Shown here: in pieces, positions 8,154-10,293 of the stretch
How positions within the stretch are numbered: the first letter of the stretch is position 1
Layout: each line of letters opens with the position of its first letter
NCBI GenBank assembly: GCA_002449665.1
Contig: DJXH01000036.1
Coordinates: forward strand, 1 to 10,293
Origin: Bacteroidales bacterium UBA7009
Lineage (GTDB): Bacteria > Bacteroidota > Bacteroidia > Bacteroidales > Paludibacteraceae
DNA length: 10,293 nucleotides
Direction of reading: 5' to 3'
The notes under the pieces: generated by a model
The model's input: only the letters and a program-made list of their open reading frames with translations
Database searches by the model: none
Told to the model about the DNA's origin: nothing
Position numbers and translations under genes: made by a program

Positions 8154-9260
8154 TTAGGGTTCTTTGTCATAAATTATTTCCCAATAGCCATCTCGCTTAC
8201 CATTTCGTCTTTCAATAATACCGAGTTCTGTTAGTCTCACTGTTAATGTTTTTATGGTACGTTCTGATTTATTGACTAATCTGGCAATCTCTTTTTGGGT
8301 CACATTAGGCTGCTTTTGAATGATGTGCAATACAGCCAATTCGTTCAAAGTGCAGAAATTGCACTTTGAAGGCAGGGTTTTTGCACTTTGAATTACACTT
8401 TGTACTGCACTTTGAGACTTTGATTGTTGTGTTATTTTGTTCCAGTCCACATGTAATGTCCTGTTATGCAATTCATTCTGCTCACCAAGCAGCAGGTTGC
8501 GCAAGAAAAGTACAAGGAAGGCGCAATCCGGATTGATATTTTTTTCAAGATTGCGATAGTTGGCTCTTACAAGTGCATTACGGAAGTACCACGAATGTTT
8601 TTCAAAAAGTTCGTTATTGATTTGCGAAAAACCCATAGAACGCAAGTACTTGATTGTAAAGATAGCCGTTGTACGCGTATTGCCCTCTGCAAAGGGATGT
8701 ATCTGCCAAAGTCCGGAAACGAACTTGGCAATATGCTCTATGGCATCCGTAATAGACAACGAACCATAATCAAATTGCCGTTCCTGCTCGAGGTCATACT
8801 CAAGAGTCATACGTATATTATCGTAATGGGTATATAGTACCGTTTCGCCATTCAACACCCACTCTTTCTTCGTTATGTCGTATTGCCGGAACTGCCCCGC
8901 ATGCTTAAACACATCTGCGAATATCTGCTTATGTACCGCAGCCAAACCGGCAATACTGTATGTAAAGGACTCTTGACCAAGAATGCGGGCGATGTTAGTC
9001 GCTACTTTGTCGGCTTCCTCTTTATCATCTTCGTCCGGCAAACGATTTTCTTTGCTCTGATAGTAAGTACGGACAATATCGCCAGCTTGGTCTATGGAAA
9101 TTTCGCCTATGATATTCCGTTCCGCCGTCTTTTTGAGGAAATCGGAAACGGTCAGCCTATCAACCTGTTGAAGTCCGATAGCAGTACGCCAAATATCGGC
9201 ACGTTCGCGAACATCCGGCTCCGTTGCGCGAATATACTGCTCAAATTCGGGTATGTACAT
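8154..9260 (-). CDS. Fic-domain protein with C-terminal winged helix-turn-helix
   Basis: Fic proteins usually transfer AMP or another phosphate-containing group from a nucleotide to a hydroxyl side chain of a target protein. From the ATG at 9258-9260 the product has 368 residues. It holds an N-terminal region (1-100), a flap-like strand pair (ITKKEWVLNGETVLY, 129-143), the Fic core motif HPFAEGNTRTTA at 188-199, a Ser/Gln-rich linker at 279-293, and a winged helix at about 302-364 (LNELAVLHIIQ, then NVTQKEIARLVNKSERTIK). Compared with HPFx(D/E)GNGRxxR, the eighth residue is Thr instead of Gly and the last Arg is Ala199. I see no (S/T)xxxE(G/N) inhibitory motif and no small antitoxin gene beside it. 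A second ATG at 9273-9275 would add five residues; I prefer 9260 because GAAGAAAG lies before it and it leaves a longer leader. A GTG at 9353 is excluded because it lies upstream of the promoter. The gene is more AT-rich than lysS. The target is unknown. Confidence 0.9.
   Translation of the reverse strand: MYIPEFEQYIRATEPDVRERADIWRTAIGLQQVDRLTVSDFLKKTAERNIIGEISIDQAGDIVRTYYQSKENRLPDEDDKEEADKVATNIARILGQESFTYSIAGLAAVHKQIFADVFKHAGQFRQYDITKKEWVLNGETVLYTHYDNIRMTLEYDLEQERQFDYGSLSITDAIEHIAKFVSGLWQIHPFAEGNTRTTAIFTIKYLRSMGFSQINNELFEKHSWYFRNALVRANYRNLEKNINPDCAFLVLFLRNLLLGEQNELHNRTLHVDWNKITQQSKSQSAVQSVIQSAKTLPSKCNFCTLNELAVLHIIQKQPNVTQKEIARLVNKSERTIKTLTVRLTELGIIERRNGKRDGYWEIIYDKEP
8344..8370. repeat. Perfect 11-bp inverted repeat inside the Fic gene
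   Basis: TTCAAAGTGCA (8344-8354) and TGCACTTTGAA (8360-8370) are exact reverse complements separated by five bases. The element lies in codons just before the winged helix. No T-run follows on either strand, so it is not an intrinsic terminator. It incorporates one of the TGCACTTTG copies of the adjoining direct repeat cluster. Confidence 0.85.
8360..8422 (-). repeat. Cluster of CAAAGTGC direct repeats in the Fic linker
   Basis: On the plus strand TGCACTTTG occurs exactly at 8360-8368, 8382-8390 and 8406-8414, with shorter or altered copies at 8395-8402 (ACACTTTG) and 8416-8422 (GACTTTG). Three copies are spaced 12 bases apart, so the frame is kept. On the coding strand they give the QS-containing linker SQSAVQSVIQSAK and the following SKCNF. 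This joins the Fic core to the winged helix, a place where length variation should be tolerated. Confidence 0.8.
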
Positions 9261-9293
9261 ACTTTCTTCAACCATACTTATGCAAATTCGCTG

Positions 9294-9325
9294 CAAAGGT
9301 ACGATAATTATACAAAAAATGCAAA
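9294..9325 (-). promoter_or_regulatory. Bacteroidetes-type sigma-ABfr promoter for the Fic gene
   Basis: Read on the minus strand there is a -33 box TTTG (9322-9325), a spacer of exactly 20 bases, and a -7 box TACCTTTG (9294-9301). This equals the Bacteroides consensus TTTG-N19-21-TAnnTTTG. Transcription should start about 4-7 bases downstream, near 9287-9290, giving a leader of about 28 bases to the ATG at 9260 or about 13 to the ATG at 9275. It sits directly between the end of the upstream membrane ORF and fic. Confidence 0.8.
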
Positions 9326-9339
9326 TCCGTACAAAATTG

Positions 9340-9948
9340 TTAATATTTTGCACAGATAGGGAGATTTAGAGAGAACCGGAAAACTAATAAATGATTGTTG
9401 TGAGCAGATATGCCACAAGGGTGGATAAAGATGAAAACAGGATAAAGGGCTATGAGAGGGCGAAGGTCTAAATCAATAAAAGCATCTATTAAACCTAAGA
9501 GAATCATCGGCAAGAGTTGTAATAACGCACGCCAAATGTTGAGATAACCGGGACACAGTATCTGCGTAGGGTATATATAAAGAAACCATCCCAAAACATT
9601 ACCAATGACGATAGAAGCACTCACAAGAATTTCAGAACCGGCAATGCCGACTGTAATAAGGTTGTAATGTCTCAAAACGAGAAGTGCCACATTGATACAT
9701 CCCCAGAGGATTAGTACTCCACTCCAAGATCGACGCACCTGCAAGCCATCGATATGACGTATTAACAGCCAAGCGCCATAGAAACAGATAGTCGTAATAA
9801 CTATATATTGAATAGGATTGACTACAGATTCAAAAAATTCTACTGACATCCACTGCGAAAGTATGAAACTCACCCACACGCTCAAGGTCAAAATTAAGCC
9901 AAAGAAAAACTCAGACTTAGTCCACCCACAAGCCGCGAAGAGAACATA
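9340..9948 (-). pseudogene. Multi-pass membrane protein, probably a decayed regulator membrane domain
   Basis: The open frame runs from just after a TGA (9949-9951) to a TAA at 9340-9342. It encodes about six hydrophobic segments, including FFFGLILTLSVWVSFIL, YIVITTICFYGAWLLI, GVLILWGCINVALLVL, SASIVIGNVLGWFLYIYP and LLQLLPMILLGLIDAFI. There is no ATG before WMSVEFF (ATG at 9847-9849), which would cut off the first helix; earlier starts would be TTG or GTG (TTG at 9889-9891). After ALYPVFIFI the frame turns polar (HPCGISAHNN), while another frame continues as LSTLVAYLLTTIIY, a plausible last helix, before a TAG at 9384-9386. I take this as a frameshift. The block YPTQILCPGYLN...LLPM recalls the membrane half of Bacteroidota AraC-type regulators, but no helix-turn-helix part is present. 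That family link is a guess. It could instead be a small intact membrane protein starting at 9849 or at a TTG. Confidence 0.5.
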
Positions 9949-10240
9949 TCATCCGGTTATCTGCAAAGCCCTGATATCTGAAGAATCTTATATTAGACAT
10001 ACATTAGACTATATTAAACAAAATTAGATATAAAAATTCGACAAAATTATATACAAAAATTCAACATAAATTAAAAATACAAATTAGATATAATATTCAA
10101 TAATATCTGATATAATATTAAAATAGAATAAATATTACAATGCAAGGATACACCATATTCCTGACATATAAAAGATTTTGCGTGAAAATATAAAAAAACA
10201 AATATATGCTAAACAATATATAAGAAGATAGATTAATATA
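9949..10240. other. AT-rich spacer without a recognisable gene
   Basis: About 290 bases are strongly AT-rich and broken by stops in all frames. The stretch contains imperfect 22-bp repeats (listed separately). A possible weak promoter for leftward transcription is the box TATCCTTG on the minus strand at 10143-10150, one mismatch from TAnnTTTG, but no TTTG lies at the right distance. I see no RNA gene, attachment site or insertion sequence. Confidence 0.6.
10018..10098. repeat. Imperfect 22-bp direct repeats in AT-rich spacer
   Basis: Copies at 10018-10039 and 10041-10062 begin with acaaaatta, end with aaaaattc, and differ at two of 22 bases; the period is 23. A third, shorter copy at 10079-10098 shares acaaattagatata and attc. 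All are nearly pure A+T apart from single C and G positions, so chance similarity is a real possibility for the third copy. Confidence 0.5.
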
Positions 10241-10281
10241 TAAAAAACAAAGAAGCCCTCATCTTAACGATGAAGGCTTCT
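10241..10281 (-). terminator. Rho-independent terminator of a gene beyond the right edge
   Basis: AGAAGCCCTCATC (10251-10263) and GATGAAGGCTTCT (10269-10281) pair over 13 positions with a single C/A mismatch and a five-base loop. On the minus strand the hairpin is followed by TTTGTTTTTTA (10241-10250), a good U-tract; on the plus strand no T-run follows. It therefore ends leftward transcription entering from the right. The remaining bases on that side read GCCGCCATTTTC on the minus strand; GCCGCCA could be the 3' end of a tRNA with encoded CCA, but too little is visible to call it. Confidence 0.85.
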
Positions 10282-10293
10282 GAAAATGGCGGC

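Noticed and set aside
8344..8370. The inverted repeat as an intrinsic terminator
   Set aside because: It lies inside an intact reading frame with no T-run after either arm.
8360..8422. The repeat cluster as a CRISPR array
   Set aside because: Units are only about 9 bases, spaced 8-22 bases apart, inside a coding sequence that stays open; no cas genes are near.
9261..9353. Longer Fic start at the GTG at 9351-9353
   Set aside because: The promoter boxes at 9294-9325 lie inside that extension, so the predicted transcript would not contain it; the added residues are also unlike the family N terminus.
9818..10027. Plus-strand open frame of 69 codons over the right end of the membrane ORF
   Set aside because: It is Lys/Thr-rich, without recognisable motifs or promoter, and is open mainly because the region is AT-rich.
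10143..10150. Promoter for the membrane ORF (TATCCTTG on the minus strand)
   Set aside because: One mismatch in the -7 box, no TTTG at 19-21 bases, and almost 200 bases from the ORF in AT-rich DNA.
10282..10293. 3' end of a tRNA (GCCGCCA on the minus strand)
   Set aside because: Only about seven bases would be visible; no arm or loop can be checked.

Overview
The window looks like chromosomal DNA from a member of the Bacteroidales (phylum Bacteroidota). The grounds are a promoter matching the Bacteroidetes consensus exactly (TTTG, 20 bases, TAnnTTTG) in front of the Fic gene, almost no Shine-Dalgarno sequences before the genes, and protein variants I associate with this order: the GPCHAEE motif in GpsA, the short 444-residue glucose-6-phosphate isomerase, and the MYIPEFEQ-type Fic protein with an HPFxEGNTRT motif. 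Genus cannot be fixed from the sequence alone.

Every supported gene is on the minus strand, so transcription runs from high to low coordinates. From right to left: (1) 10241-10281, a rho-independent terminator for a gene beyond the right edge; (2) 9949-10240, a very AT-rich stretch without a gene but with imperfect 22-bp repeats; (3) 9340-9948, a multi-pass membrane ORF with no convincing start and a hydrophobic segment that continues in another frame, read here as the decayed membrane domain of a regulator (AraC type is a guess); (4) 8154-9260, a Fic-domain protein with a winged-helix C terminus and its own promoter; (5) 6539-8116 lysS, 5508-6500 gpsA and 4172-5506 pgi, a tight housekeeping run with gaps of 38 and 1 bases; (6) 3044-4138 and 1-3039, a lipoprotein periplasmic adaptor and an RND (HAE1/AcrB-type) efflux pump whose last residues lie beyond the left edge.

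The two halves differ in character. The housekeeping and efflux genes have moderate GC by eye. The Fic gene, the membrane ORF and the spacer beyond are clearly richer in A+T, which suggests an acquired or fast-changing segment placed just upstream of lysS. The only consensus promoter I find in the window is the fic one, and there is no terminator between fic and lysS, so read-through from fic into lysS-gpsA-pgi, and perhaps into the efflux genes, is possible.

The genes serve unrelated jobs: charging of tRNA-Lys (lysS), glycerol-3-phosphate for phospholipids (gpsA), the glycolytic hexose-phosphate isomerase step (pgi), and drug or lipophile export (adaptor plus RND pump, presumably completed by an outer-membrane channel outside the window). 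The most unusual small-scale features are repeats inside coding sequences: a 15-bp tandem duplication that adds ten residues to the RND pump, and a cluster of CAAAGTGC repeats with a perfect 11-bp hairpin in the linker of the Fic protein. I found no CRISPR array, rRNA gene, complete tRNA gene, transposase or convincing undescribed multi-gene system.
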